Assembly: GCF_002127325.2 (NCBI RefSeq)
Contig: NC_035448.2
Location: 90,100,546-90,164,545, forward strand
Length of the DNA stretch: 64,000 nt
Direction of reading: 5' to 3'
Source: Helianthus annuus
Taxonomy: Eukaryota > Streptophyta > Magnoliopsida > Asterales > Asteraceae
In this document: in pieces, positions 45,078-56,174 of the stretch
Layout of the letters: every line of letters begins with the position of its first letter
Numbering within the stretch: the first letter of the stretch is position 1
Translations under genes and position numbers: made by a program
Notes under the pieces: model-generated
Told to the model about the DNA's origin: nothing
Database searches by the model: none
What the model saw: the letters and a program-made list of their open reading frames with translations, nothing else

Positions 45078-48000
45078 TTTTTTTTTTGGGTAAAGGGTTA
45101 CCCCGGTGAATTTTATAAAGAATCAAAGAACAGGGTGTGACAAAGAGTTCGACACACACTAACTAGGCTTGACAGGCCAAGCCTAGGCAAAACAAAAACT
45201 ACAAAACCAACAAAAACACAGCCAAACCAACACAACCCGAACCACAACACAAAACTACACTACACTCGCTAACTCAACATCGCCCTTAGCCCGGATCGTC
45301 CACCTTGATTTCCCACATATCCAAAAGCTTCCTGCTCTTCACGTCCCGACCGATCTTGAACCCCATTATACGAAATCGAACCGTATCAAAAATAAATTGA
45401 GCCACCATCTCTTCCTTATTGCGTATGTTAGAAAACAACCGATTGTTCCTTTCTTTCCATATGAAGTATGAAGCCGCCGCAAGGACAAGCTTACTTACAA
45501 TGTGGGCCAGCGTATTTGAATTCGTATTATGTTCTATCCATCCCACAATAGAGCCCCAATCGTCACCAACATATCTCAGATCCGTTCTCATCTTGACAAT
45601 ATTCCAAACTTTAGTCGAAAAAGAGCATTGAAAGAACAAGTGATCCCTCGAGTCCCGTCCATAGTTGCAAAGAGGGCAGCACATAAGTCTTAAATTTGTC
45701 TCACTCCCAGCTTCCCACACCGCCAATCTATCCTGCGTCTTGAGTTTATTTTTTAGAACTAACCAAAGGAGGAAGGCGTGCCTTGGAATGCATTGGCCAT
45801 ACCACACCATATTCGCCCAACCCACCTTGTTATCTCTTAACCGAAGGTTGTTCCAAGCTTCCCAGGAACTAAAGTGCACAATATTACCTTCCACAGTTTT
45901 CCAACCCAGTCTATCACTCGACCCAGGAACAAGATGAGGGACCGTAACATTTATGAGAACCGGGAATAAGTCATACCATGCCTGAGGCCACCTCCAATTG
46001 CCCTCCGCATCTACAAGCTCATCAACCGTAGTATGCAAATTAAATCCAGCTTGGGCTATTCTCCTCGGCGTAATAAAATTACGGATCGGACTACACGAGC
46101 ACCAATTGTCACTCCATGCATTCGTCTGCGAACCACTACCAATAACCCTCCAAACATAATGTCTAACTAGCGGACGGATTGCAAGAATCTTTCTCCAACT
46201 CCAAGTTAAGCTACCACGGCTATGAATATCCCAAAAATTACGGCCCTTTAACTTGTACGAGTGGATCCATTGTACCCATAGGGATTCTCGGTTGCTAATA
46301 ATACTCCATACGTGAGACATCATAAGGCCTTTGTTCACATCGGAAATATTTCTGATCCCTAGACCCCCTTCATCTTTAGGCAAACAAACATCCTTCCAAG
46401 CGACTTTTGACCGAATATTGCCCGGGTTCCCTGCATTCCAAAGGAATCTACGCATTCTCTTCTCAAGATCCTTAACTATTCGCATAGGCAAAATAAATAC
46501 CGATGCCCAGTATGTGTACATAGCTGTAAGAACAGAGTTGAGAAGTTGCAAACGGCCAGCAAAAGACAGCGATTTAGACATCCAGTGATTAACCCGCCTC
46601 TCCATACGCTCCACGAGCACCCGACAGTCTCTAAAAGATAACTTAGTAGAGATCAACGGAACCCCGAGATAGCGAACCGGAAGGTTACCCTCACGAAACG
46701 GCAACAAGTTCATAATCTCAGCTTTAACTTGACTTGTAACGTTACAAAAGAAGATTGTACTCTTTGGCAAGCTAGGGACTAATCCCGAGACACTCGTAAA
46801 TTTCTCCAACACATTCCGAACAAGCTGAACCGATCCAGTATCCCCATTAACAAAAACAAACAAGTCATCAGCAAAGGACACATTAATAATCTTTTGTTTA
46901 GAGCATTTGCTATGGAACTTAAAAGCCGGATTTAACGCCATCTTTTGCAACATGAGGGATAACACCTCCATAACCAACGTGAAAAGGTACGGGGACATTG
47001 GATCTCCTTGACGAAGACCTCGTTTCCCCGAAAAATACCCATGCAACTCACCATTCATGCTGACTGAATAAGACACGGACGTGACACATGCCATAATCCA
47101 AGAAACCATCTTCGAGTGGAACCCGAACCGTTTTAGAATAGTTTCCAAAAAAGACCAACTTACAGTGTCATAAGCTTTCTGGATATCTATCTTCAATGCA
47201 CACCTCGGCGGACCACGATTCACATGATAATTATGCATAAGCTCCTGCGTAATGAGAATGTTATCCGATATCTTCCTACCCGGAACAAACGCGGACTGGT
47301 TTATGTTCACTAAAATCCCCAAGCTGCCCTTCAAACGATCAGTGATTATTTTGCTAATACATTTGTAAATCACATTGCAGCATGATATCGGCCTATAGTC
47401 AAGGACCGTATTTGGGGTATCTATCTTTGGCACCAACGCTAAGATCGTGTGGTTAATTTGCTTCAGAAGTTGGCCATTATTAAAGAAATCACGCACCGCT
47501 TTGATAACCTCATTACCCACTATATCCCACGCATTTTTAAAAAACGCAGATGTGTATCCATCCGGACCAGGGGCCTTGTTTTCACCTATACTGAACATAG
47601 CCTGTTTCACCTCATCATCCGTGACATGTCTCACCATATCCGCCGCCACATTTTGATGTAAAACATTAACAAATAGATCATGATCATCAAGACTCACAAC
47701 CTGATCTTCCTTACCCATGAAAGCCGAATAATGGTTGATAAGGGCAGCCGGAACATCACTACCCTCATACTGATTACCATTCGTATCCTTGATACAATTG
47801 ATCTTATTCCTCGCATTCCTATTTTTCACACAGTTATGAAAATAAGAAGTGTTAGAATCACCAGCACATAACCATTGCACTTTCGACTTTTGCTTCAAAA
47901 AACACTCCTCATCATAACTTGCCGCCTTGAAATCACGCAGACATATGACTTCTGAAGCTCTAAGAGTAGCATCAAACGGATTAGATTCCACCTGTTTTTG

Positions 48001-48171
48001 AATCTTATCCAACTCGTTTCGTAAATCAATAACCCGCGCATGAAGATTACCTTGATTACGTAGTATCTTCCGAAAGTGTGGTTTCAGCTCCTTCATCTTC
48101 TTCACTACAGAAAACATGGTCACACCTTCAACTGGTTTATTCCACTCGGTCACTACAGCATCACGAAACTC
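45078..48171 (-). mobile_element. LINE L4, 5'-truncated
   Basis: Starts with the T run (poly(A)) at 45078-45087 and the family signature GGGTAAAGGGTTACCCCGG. It is truncated at 48171, between the endonuclease and RT domains. Flanked by an exact 18-bp target duplication (AGTATAGTTTGATATACT, 45060-45077 and 48172-48189), itself one unit of the LTR's degenerate GATATACT repeats. Confidence 0.95.
45286..48171 (-). pseudogene. LINE L4 ORF2, RT and C-terminal half, open
   Basis: About 962 codons without a stop, from the linker after the endonuclease (EFRDAVVTEWNKPVEG) to the family end DPG. Upstream the frame stays open for 23 more codons into LTR sequence, up to an ATG at 48243. That chimeric start is accidental. 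With residues counted from there: KAPGPDGYTS near 223-232, catalytic D353 (LKIDIQKAYD), GLRQGDPMSPYLF near 409-421, FADD 457-460, and the zf-RVT-like set MCCPLCNYGRDSRDHLFFQC in the last 150 residues. RT looks chemically complete, but the endonuclease and ORF1 are missing. Confidence 0.9.
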
Positions 48172-48189
48172 AGTATAGTTTGATATACT

Positions 48190-49163
48190 CTCATGTGTGG
48201 TGTTGTACAGAACCAACATATATTTTGTAATCATCCAAAGCATATTTTGATATGTTATTTACAAACCAAGACATAGTTTAAATATGTTATTTATCACAAC
48301 CAAAACATATTCTGATATGTTACTTACAAAACTAAAACATAGTTTAATGTGTTATCTATAAATCCAAGGTATACTTGTAATATACTACTGAAAACTATTA
48401 TTTTGAACAACTAAAGTATATTTAATATACTATCTATCAAACGATTTGGTTTTGGTTAGTGTTTAGATAACGAAACGAGTGTAATGTGATGAAAACATGG
48501 TAGATACGCCGCTGGTACTTCTTATATATAGGTGTTTTCATTGCATTACATACCGTGGCGTTATTTAGTACACTTGAGTTAACAATATTGGAACTGAAAT
48601 ATATTTTAATATATTACTTATTCAACTTTCTTAAAACCAAGGTATATTTTATATATACCATAAACGTTTTATTAAAACATTGTTTTTCAAACAACTTAAC
48701 TTATACAAACTCATTTTACATGGTTATTCAGTTAACCATACATTATTCTCTTATTTATACATATCATCTGATCCTATCGTTTTTCAAATGATTTACAAGA
48801 CAAAGCAAATTTACAAAGTTCATGACTAAACATTTTCTCAAACATAAGTCATGAACTCCGTTTTCACAAAACCTATGTATCTCACAGGCATTTTTATGCT
48901 GACGTACCTATTTTTACACATGTTTCAGGTGCTGTCTTGAGATGATTGTTGATACATGCTACATTTAGGATGGACTCGTGCCTTAGCAACTTTAAAACTT
49001 GGAAGAATCGTAGTTGTACTTATGTGATTGTAATAGAACAACGAGTTCATTTAATCAATAAAACAATATTTAAATTTCCATGTGTTATGAAACAATGATT
49101 CTGTTACAACACTCCCCGACGTTTCCGCCACGTTTTGTTGTTACACGTGGTCGGGGTGTGACA
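48190..49163 (+). repeat. Solo LTR B3, last part
   Basis: LTR sequence after L4, with repeated words CATATT..GATATGTTA near 48240-48350. It includes GCCGCTGGTACTTCTTATATA (48508-48528), the inverse of the sequence in B1 and B2. It ends at GGTCGGGGTGTGACA. Confidence 0.85.
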
Positions 49164-49517
49164 ATCGAGGTGGGTGTGCGCATGTTTATATAATCTCACA
49201 ATGGTTGGCCCAATACCATGTTTCCATTTGGGCTTTGGTTGACCATGTATACTTAACATATTAGCAATAAGTGTGGGTGTATGTGAAGGGTCTTGGGCCG
49301 AGCCCAACAACCAAAGAGCAATTAAGTGTGTGGTCCAATTAGCATAATGCGTACAAACTTAGTCCATTCACAAGTTACACAATTTAACTCGTAACCACTC
49401 AAGTACGATTAAACATGCTCATATAACAATAAAACATCACACGTAACACTAATCAGTCAGGTAATTGCACACGACATCAGTCAGGTCAAATTGTAAAACA
49501 GGGTTTGCAAACAAATG
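49164..49517 (-). repeat. LTR of element C, second part
   Basis: Continues C's LTR after B3. GGGCCGAGCCCAAC near 49293 matches the U3 of A2 (TGGGCCGAGCCCATT). The outer end is uncertain, and a degenerate end around 49495 is possible. Confidence 0.5.
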
Positions 49518-49997
49518 ATATGCATAGAAAGAACCCTGAAACTTCGCCGATTTCTCTTTTCTCATTTTCCCCCTCCTCCACCGCCATCAGCGTAGGGCTA
49601 TTTTGTACGGCACGGGTAGACTTTTGTTGAGAAGACGGCGATTGCACGGATTGCACAACATTTGGGAGACTGCATTTTGATTATGACTTTTGTTGTTGTA
49701 TATTGGTTGTTGTTGACATTGATTAGATATTTTGGACTAGGGCGATGTAGCCCTTAGTCATTGATGTTGTATGATATAGTTGTGTACTTGTACACCTTAC
49801 ATTGTGGTCTCGATTTATGACAGTGCAATCGCAGTATTCTCATCATATGTGATGTTTGATTGATTGTTTATGTTTGATAACATGAGATGTTATGTGGTTG
49901 ATTTATTTATAACATGGGATGTTATGTGTTGATATTGTTGTTACATACGTATGCTCTACTTACTATGACCTGACCAACGTAAACCATCTTTTAGAAG
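49518..49997 (+). other. Leader region upstream of gag unit D
   Basis: About 480 bp rich in T and G, with no ORF, no primer site and no clear LTR edge. ATATGCAT at 49518-49525 recurs at 51838-51845 beyond D and may mark an insertion boundary. Confidence 0.4.
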
Positions 49998-50145
49998 ATG
50001 CCTCCAAGACGCCAGACGCGCATGCCTACCAACGAGGCAGAACTCCAACAAATCATTGCTGCCGCCATTGCGCAATATGCTGCTTCGCAGGCGGAAACCA
50101 GTGGGAATATCTCCCAAAACAACGGCAATAAGAATCCGCCTCATG
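49998..50145 (+). CDS. Gag unit D, exon 1
   Basis: 148 nt from ATG at 49998, encoding MPPRRQTRMPTNEAELQQ, then an Ala-rich helix and a polar stretch, ending at NPPH plus one base of a Gly codon. The same design as exon 1 in A1 and A2. Confidence 0.7.
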
Positions 50146-50236
50146 GTAATGTTAAGTCATTAAGACATACCACGATACATTTGGATATCTCTAGCAAGTT
50201 TGCTAATGCCATTTGTATATTCTAACGCATGTGCAG
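50146..50236 (+). other. Putative gag intron of unit D
   Basis: 91 nt, GTAATGTTAA...CATGTGCAG. Removing it gives ...PPHGCTYKQFLDC in frame, phase 1, right before the conserved GCTYK/GCTFK. The intron itself has in-frame stops, so splicing is needed for a full gag. Confidence 0.75.
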
Positions 50237-51036
50237 GGTGCACATACAAGCAGTTCCTTGACTGCAAACCTGTAAACTTTGATGGCACCGGAGGTGCTGT
50301 TGCTTTTGTTCGATGGGCCGAGAAGACGGAATCTGTTCTCCGAATGAGCAAGTGCGCTCCAGACCAACAAGTGACTTACATTTCTTGGCTATTCTTGGAC
50401 GGAGCCCTGTCTTGGTGGAACTTACAAGTACAAACCCTTGGTGAAGCTGCAGCTTACGCGATGACTTGGAATGAGCTGAAAGAGCTCATGCGAAGGAAGT
50501 ATTGTTCACGCGCTGAAATTCAAAAGTTGGAAACTGAGTTTTGGCATCTGAAGATGGAAGGTCCGAAAATTGCGGAATATGTTCAAAGATTCCATGACTT
50601 GTCTCATGTGGTACCTTATATGGTTACACCAGAATTTAAGCGAATCGAGCGCTTCATTTGGGGTTTAGTGCCTCAAATCATGAGTATGGTGACCTCTTCA
50701 AAGCCGGCGATAATCACTGAGGCAATCGATCTGAGCATAGCTCTTACTGAGGAAGCCGTCCGCTTAAACAAGTTTTCTGATGTTGAGCAAAAGAAGAAGG
50801 AGATTCACGTAGAGTCGTCCGGGGGTAATAAAAGGAAGTTCTTGAATTTCAAACAAGGAACAAGCAGGGTTGGTAAGAAAGGAGAGTCAAGCACACCGGT
50901 CCAAGCTACAACCGGTGCTGGGAAGAAAGGAAAAGGTTATATGGGTACACACCCCAAGTACAACACCTGCCAGCGTCACCATTCTGGCAGTGTGGGCCAA
51001 GAGTATGCGAAGCTTGTGGAAAAGCTGGACATTTGA
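50237..51036 (+). pseudogene. Gag unit D, exon 2, to the frameshift
   Basis: Gag core with GCTYKQFLDCKPVNFDG, VRWAEKTESVLRM, LSWWNLQVQTLGEAAAYAM, and VTPEFKRIERFIWGLVPQI, then a Lys-rich linker. One base is missing near 50980-50990, so the frame leaves the knuckle CEACGKAGHLKDNC and stops at 51036. The coding sense continues in the next frame. Confidence 0.85.
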
Positions 51037-51725
51037 AGGATAACTGCTGGGCTAATGCTGGCCGGGGCGGCCAAGGAGGTTTTGGAAATAGAAACAATAA
51101 TCGTGGTGGTAATGGAAATCGTCCACAAGGAAATAACGGAGGGAATGGAAATCGAGGCAATAATGTGAATCAAGCTGGTGCTATGAATCGTAACCAAAAC
51201 AACAATCAAGTTGGGAATGGAGGTGGAAACGGGCAAAGACCGGGTTGTTTTAACTGTGGTGACATTGGGCACTATAAGAGGAACTGCCCAGAATTGAACC
51301 AAGCTCGAGGAAGAGTCTTTAACATCGAAGCGAGGGAAGCGCGCCAGGATCCCAATGTTGTTACTGGTACGTTCCCTATTAACCAACGCTTTGCATCCGT
51401 TTTATTTGATACTGGTGCCGATTATAGCTTCGCGTCGTTAGAGTTTAAGAATATGCTTGGGTTAGCCACTAGTAAACTAGATATTCCCTACTCAATTGAA
51501 TTGGCTAATGGAAAGTTAGTAGAAGCCAATGAGGTGGCCAGAGGTTGTGTGATCGAGTTGGGAGAGCGTGAGTTTGCTTTGGATCTACTACCAGTCAAGT
51601 TGGGAAGCTTCGACGTGGTAGTAGGGATGGATTGGTTATCGAGCAACAAGGCAGAGATTGTCTGTCACGAAAAGGTCGTTCGCATCCCAACAGAAGATGG
51701 TTTGAGTCCTATAGATGTCATTTAG
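50985..51725 (+). pseudogene. Unit D knuckles and aspartic protease
   Basis: After the frameshift: CEACGKAGHLKDNC, a Gly/Asn-rich linker, CFNCGDIGHYKRNC, then a retroviral-type protease with SVLFDTGADYSF (active Asp present), ANGKLVEANEV and VVVGMDWLS. It ends at VVRIPTEDGLSPIDVI with a stop at 51725. No RT follows: where relatives continue into the protease-RT linker, the sequence becomes AT-rich with AATAAA (51822-51830). So D is a gag-protease unit only, either cut short or a non-autonomous form. Confidence 0.85.
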
Positions 51726-51845
51726 ATGGTTTCTGCGGATCCTGCGTTTTCGTCAGAATACTAGTTTACTTGGTGCTTTTCTAGTAGTTTCGATACATTG
51801 TTTAAACTGTTTCAAATGTACTTAATAAAAATGAATCATATGCAT
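51726..51845 (+). other. 3' segment of unit D
   Basis: AT-rich, contains AATAAAAATG near 51823, and ends at the ATATGCAT word shared with 49518. It could be an untranslated tail. Confidence 0.35.
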
Positions 51846-51980
51846 CCTAAGTAAGTATTCCATGAGTATTCTAAGTGTATGTCACGAAATACGCAGTTCG
51901 AGTGTTCAAAATGCATAAAAATGTAGCTAAAATGAGTACTTTAAGTGTAAGAAAGTTACCGAAAAGTGGCGGTTGTCACA
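51846..51980 (-). repeat. LTR remnant of element E
   Basis: Only the U3 end of E's 3' LTR is left, ending GGTTGTCACA at 51980, next to a purine tract. The remainder is missing or unrecognised. Confidence 0.55.
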
Positions 51981-52017
51981 TTCTCCCCCTGTTATTGAGA
52001 ATTTCGTCCCGAAATTC
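51981..52017 (-). promoter_or_regulatory. Polypurine tract and hairpin of element E
   Basis: In element sense: palindrome GAATTTCGGGACGAAATTC (arms of 8 bp, 51999-52017), then CAGGGGGAGAA directly before TGTGACAACC. The same module occurs twice in A2. Confidence 0.75.
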
Positions 52018-52154
52018 AAGCTGAGTCATCCTTTGCAGGAGTATTCTCGAACAGGTGGGGGTATTTTGGTTTTGATTTGATCTTCACGTTCCCAAGTATA
52101 TTCGGGTCCGTGTTGAGGGTTCCAATGAATTTTTCCTAATATGTTACGACTCCT

Positions 52155-53250
52155 TCATATTTTCTGGACCTTCCGGTCCATGACCTCAACAGGTGCTTTG
52201 GTGAATTGGAGTTTGTTATCAATGTGAACCTCATTCTCCGGGATGAAAACTGTTTCTTGCGTTGGACTCTTCTTGAGATTCGACACATGAAACATGTCGT
52301 GCACACTACTAAGTTCTTCTGGTAACTTCAGCTTGTAGGCATCGGTTCCAATCTTTTCCAAGATTTCAAATGGACCTACGTATCGAGGGTTAAGCTTTCC
52401 ACGCTTACCAAACCTTGCTACGCCCTTCCAAGGCGAGACTTTCAACAAGACTTTGTCTCTGACCTCGAAAGATAATGGCTTCCGTCTCTTGTCTGCGTAG
52501 CTCTTTTGTCGATCGCGAGCCGTCTTGATACGGTCTCTAATCTGAAAAATTTTATCCGTAGTCTCTTAGACTAATTCCGAACCACTTAGTTGTTTATTGC
52601 CTGCTTCCGCCCAACATAGCAGAGAGCGGTACTTTCGACCATAGAGAGCTTCAAATGGTACAGTTGGTATACTTGTATGGTAGTTGTTGTTGTAGGAAAA
52701 CTCAATCAAAGGTAAATGAGTATCCCAGTTGCCGCCCAAATCCAAAACACACGCACGAAGCATATCTTTGGGTGTTTGGATTGTCCGTTCGCTCTGGTCG
52801 TCAGTTTATGGATGAAAGGTTGTGCTTAGATTTACATGAGATTCAAAGGTCTCTTGAAAAGACTTCCAAATTCTTGAAGTGAAACGACCATCTCGGTTTG
52901 AAATGATTGAATAGGCACTCCATGACGAGCCACTATTTCTTTTAGACAGAGTTCTGCTAGTTTCTCTGTGCTATCCTTCTCCCGAATCGGCAAGAAGTGT
53001 GTGGACTTTTTCAATCTATCGACGATTACCCGTATCATGTCGTGGCCTCTTGAGGTGCTGGGTAACTTCGTAATGAAGTCCATCGATATTTGTTCCCATT
53101 TTCAAATGGGAATCTTGGGTTGTTGCAGCAAACCTGAGGGTTTCTTGTATTACGCCTTGACCTTCGCGCAGGTCAAGCATTTTCTGACATAGGAAGCGAT
53201 ATCCTTTTTGAGGTTAGGCCACCAATAGTGCTCTTTCAAGTCTTGGGCCT
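52155..53250 (-). pseudogene. Element E integrase and C-terminal domain
   Basis: Three open pieces: the core with MDFITKLPSTSRGHDM (53083 down), the segment [26 protein letters not shown] (52763 down), and the C-terminal domain [26 protein letters not shown] (52448 down) ending at 52155. A zinc-site remnant lies near 53170. Broken between each piece. Confidence 0.85.
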
Positions 53251-53459
53251 ATGTGCTTCCTCAAAATAACATCTCGAAGGCCGCCAAATTGTGGAACTCA
53301 AATTCTACCCACATGGTATAAAGTTCCATCTTCTTTCGGTACTAATTGTTTTTTCTGTGACTCAAAGTGTTTCTGCCCGAATATGTTCTTCCTTGAGCGC
53401 TTCTTGTTATGCATCATGAATTCGTGTGGTAAGATCCATGTGAATCGTCATCTCTAATG

Positions 53460-54700
53460 CTCGAACTCTCAAAGTTCTAACTCATTCCTTGCGGCTCAAG
53501 GCGTCTGCTACAACGTTCGCCTTGCCCAGATGGTACTTTATTTCACAATCATAGTCGTTCAGCAATTCAATCCAACATCGCCGACACATATTTAGTTCTT
53601 TTTGATTGAATATATGCTGAAGACTTTTATGGTCCGTGAAAATCGGACACTGAGTACCATATAAGTACTGTCGTCATATTTTCAAAGAGAATACCACTGC
53701 GCCTAACTCGAGGTCATGAGTGGTATAGTTCTCTTCATAAACTTTCAGTTGACATGATGCGTACGCGATAACTTTCTCCCATTGCATAAGTACGCAACCC
53801 AATCCTTGATGCGAAGCATCACAGTAAACTACGAAGTCATCAGTACCATCGGGTAGTGATAGGATTGGTGCATCGCACAACTTATCCTTGAGAAGTTGAA
53901 ATGATTCTTCTTGTTTCTCGATTGGGTGAGGGAGGTTAGCGGTTGAGAAAAATTTAGAAAAATTCTCTATAAATCTCCGATAGTATCCTGCTAATCCCAA
54001 GAATTGTCGGACTTCAGTTGGAGTCTTGGGCGCTTCCCAGCTCTTAATTGCTTCGATCTTCGAGGTGTCTACTTGAATGCCTTTCTCGTTCACTATCTGC
54101 CCGAGAAATTGTACTTCACGAATCCAAAACTCGCATTAGTGTCTCATTCTTGAGTAGTTCTAAAATGGTTCTCAAATGTTGTTTGTGCTCGTCTGCTAAT
54201 CGTGAGTATATCAAAATGTCGTCAATGAACACTATGATGATTTGTTGAAGTATGGATTGCACACGCGGTTCATTAAGTCCATGAAGACCGCAGGCGTGTT
54301 CGTTAAACTAAAAGGTATAACGAGAAACTCGTAATGACCATAACGAGTCTGAAAAGCCGTTTTCGGTACGCCTTCCTCTTAAATTCGTAATTGGTAATAC
54401 CCCGATCGTAAGTCTATCTTGGAGTAGAAGCTTGAACCTTGCAATTGATCGAATAAATCACTAATCCTTGATAGTGGATACCGATTCTTGATGGTGAGTT
54501 TATTCAACTCTCTGTAGTCGATGCACATTCTGAGTGTTTCATCCTTCTTCTTCTTTACAAACAAAGCTAGAGCTCCCCAAGGCCAGAAGCTTGGTCTAAT
54601 GAATCCTTTATCCAACAACTCTTGAAGTTGTGTGAATAACTCTTGCATTTCAAAAGGTGCTAATCGATATGGAGATTTGGTTATGGGTGCGGTTCACGAT
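53460..54700 (-). pseudogene. Element E reverse transcriptase and RNase H
   Basis: [21 protein letters not shown] and [19 protein letters not shown] (54648 down), the catalytic pair FIDD (codons near 54215-54225), then [18 protein letters not shown] and RNase H with [17 protein letters not shown] (54093 down). Frames change around 54370 and 54130 and after 53674. Confidence 0.85.
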
Positions 54701-54735
54701 ACCAAGTAGATATGAAACTCGACTTGTTGATATGG

Positions 54736-55130
54736 TTATAGTCCCGACAAGTATTCTGGAAATATTTCAGTAAACTCTTTTACCACTGTAATATCTGTCA
54801 GTTGTGGCCCAACGGCCTTCTTGTCGACAACATGTGCTAGAAAGGCAATACAACCTTTCCGTAAGTACTTATGTGCCTTCTTGTAATTAATGATCCGCAA
54901 TGGTGTGTCGTGCTTCTCTCCGTGAATAACAAGTGTGTCTTTGTTCAGTGGTGGTAGGCGAATGACCTTCTCATGACAAAAGACTTCGGCTTGGTTATCG
55001 GATAACCAATCCATGCCAACCACTACGTCAAAACTAACCAACTCAACGGGTAAGAGATCGATACTGAATCTTCGCTTGCCAAGTTCCAAGGAACATCCTC
55101 TAACAACTTTCCCTGACTCGACTACTTTAC
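54736..55130 (-). pseudogene. Element E protease C-terminal part and linker
   Basis: MELGKRRFSIDLLPVELVSFDVVVGMDWLSDNQAEVFCHEK, then LRKGCIAFLAHVVD. The protease active-site part upstream is lost: a repeat array and rearranged gag lie where it should be. Confidence 0.8.
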
Positions 55131-55237
55131 CGTATGTCGATTCTATAGAATGAGGGGATGTCTAGCTTACTTGGCTCTAGGCCAAGTACATTTTAAATTC
55201 TATGTGGCAAGGACTTCACTGTAAAGTTTTAGGAACC

Positions 55238-55360
55238 CTATGTTTAAATGTAGGATAACCCAATCCATATGTTTAGATGTAGGATAACCCGATCCATATG
55301 TTTGGATGTTGGATAACCCAACCATATGTTTAGATGTAGGATAACCCAATCCCTAATTGT
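55238..55360. repeat. Approx. 28-bp minisatellite in element E
   Basis: Four copies of GTAGGATAACCCAATCCATA plus TGTTTAGAT with small changes. It lies between the gag and protease remnants. Confidence 0.88.
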
Positions 55361-55429
55361 AGCTAGGAAAATCCTGTCCCTAGCCATGAAACTCATGTAT
55401 GTGAAATGTTGAGATGAAGCTAAAATTGG

Positions 55430-56174
55430 CACCAGTATCAAATAACATGCATGTGAAATGTTGGTTGATTGGAAACGTGTCGAGTAACTACTGTTTGAGT
55501 GATCGAGGTTGGGTGGGATGATGCGGTCATGCCTCGGATCTCTGGGGCTAAATCCCATATGTAACGCGCAATGCGTTTGAATTCGGGTGTTACGTAGTAT
55601 GGAAACAACCCTTGAGATATCGTGAAAGCCTCGAGTTTAACCAACAACATTGGCTCTAATCATGATCGAGTTCTAGAATTTTGTTTCCAACCTTTGAATT
55701 TAAATCAGCGAGCAATACTCTTCTCGTATAAGATCCTTGAGTTCTTCCCCCGACAACCTCTTCACTGTATCCCTTCCTAGCGTTTGTACCTGGAGATTCC
55801 ACCAAGTTAAGGTTGCGTTCAGCAGGAGTGCGTTTCCTAGTATGACTAACCGAATTCATTGTCTTTACGTGGCAGATAGAACCTACTGCACCTCTTGTAT
55901 TAATGAGGTCTTGCCACTTACAGTCCGAAAAGTCTTAAAATTAAGGCCTTGTGTGGTTACATCTTCTGGTGTGGCATTGCTACTCATTCCTGATCCATCG
56001 GGATTTGAATCACTTGAACTACCAGTACCACCAGTACCCTCACTAGTGTCGTCCCGATTAACCTCATGTTGTGCAATTTCCGCACCCTCGTGTTGTTCCA
56101 TAAGAACTTTAGTTTGACTGTGAGATGTTGATTAGTTAACCCCTTTTTGGGTGTAGACCATCCTCCTGGCGCCA
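55430..56174 (-). pseudogene. Element E gag remnant
   Basis: Starts MAPGGWSTPKKG at 56174, shifts frame into MEQHEGAEIAQHEVNRDD...QGLNFKTF (56101 down), then lacks the start of the gag core. Pieces of LTWWNLQVQTLGRD (near 55800) and YYVTPEFKRIARYIWDLAPEIRG (near 55600) follow. At least one internal deletion and several frameshifts. No intron of the A/D type is evident. Confidence 0.75.

Larger units (their letters stand above)
42677..49163 (+). mobile_element. Solo LTR B3 (plus orientation) with LINE L4
   Basis: A B-family LTR in the opposite orientation to B1 and B2, from TGTGACACC (42677) to GGGGTGTGACA (49163). It has a perfect target duplication ATCGA at 42672-42676 and 49164-49168. There is no primer site or internal region, so it is a solo LTR. 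LTR sequence without the LINE is about 3.37 kb. Together with 35748-37824 it makes a large, imperfect inverted repeat about 4.9 kb apart. Confidence 0.92.
51981..56174 (-). mobile_element. Decayed gypsy element E, internal region
   Basis: Minus-strand gypsy remnant with, from right to left, gag, protease, RT, RNase H, integrase and the polypurine tract, all in order but broken by many frameshifts and stops. No primer site or 5' LTR could be recognised on the right. Confidence 0.85.

Noticed and set aside
48172..48243. N-terminal extension MLWMITKYMLV of L4 ORF2
   Set aside because: It comes from LTR B3 sequence including the target duplication, so it arose by the insertion.
40185..51980. One LTR shared by element C (left) and E (right), as in tandem elements
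   Set aside because: C has a primer site at its LTR edge and E a purine tract at its LTR edge in matching orientation, but the protease remnants differ. C resembles A2, and E is from another lineage.
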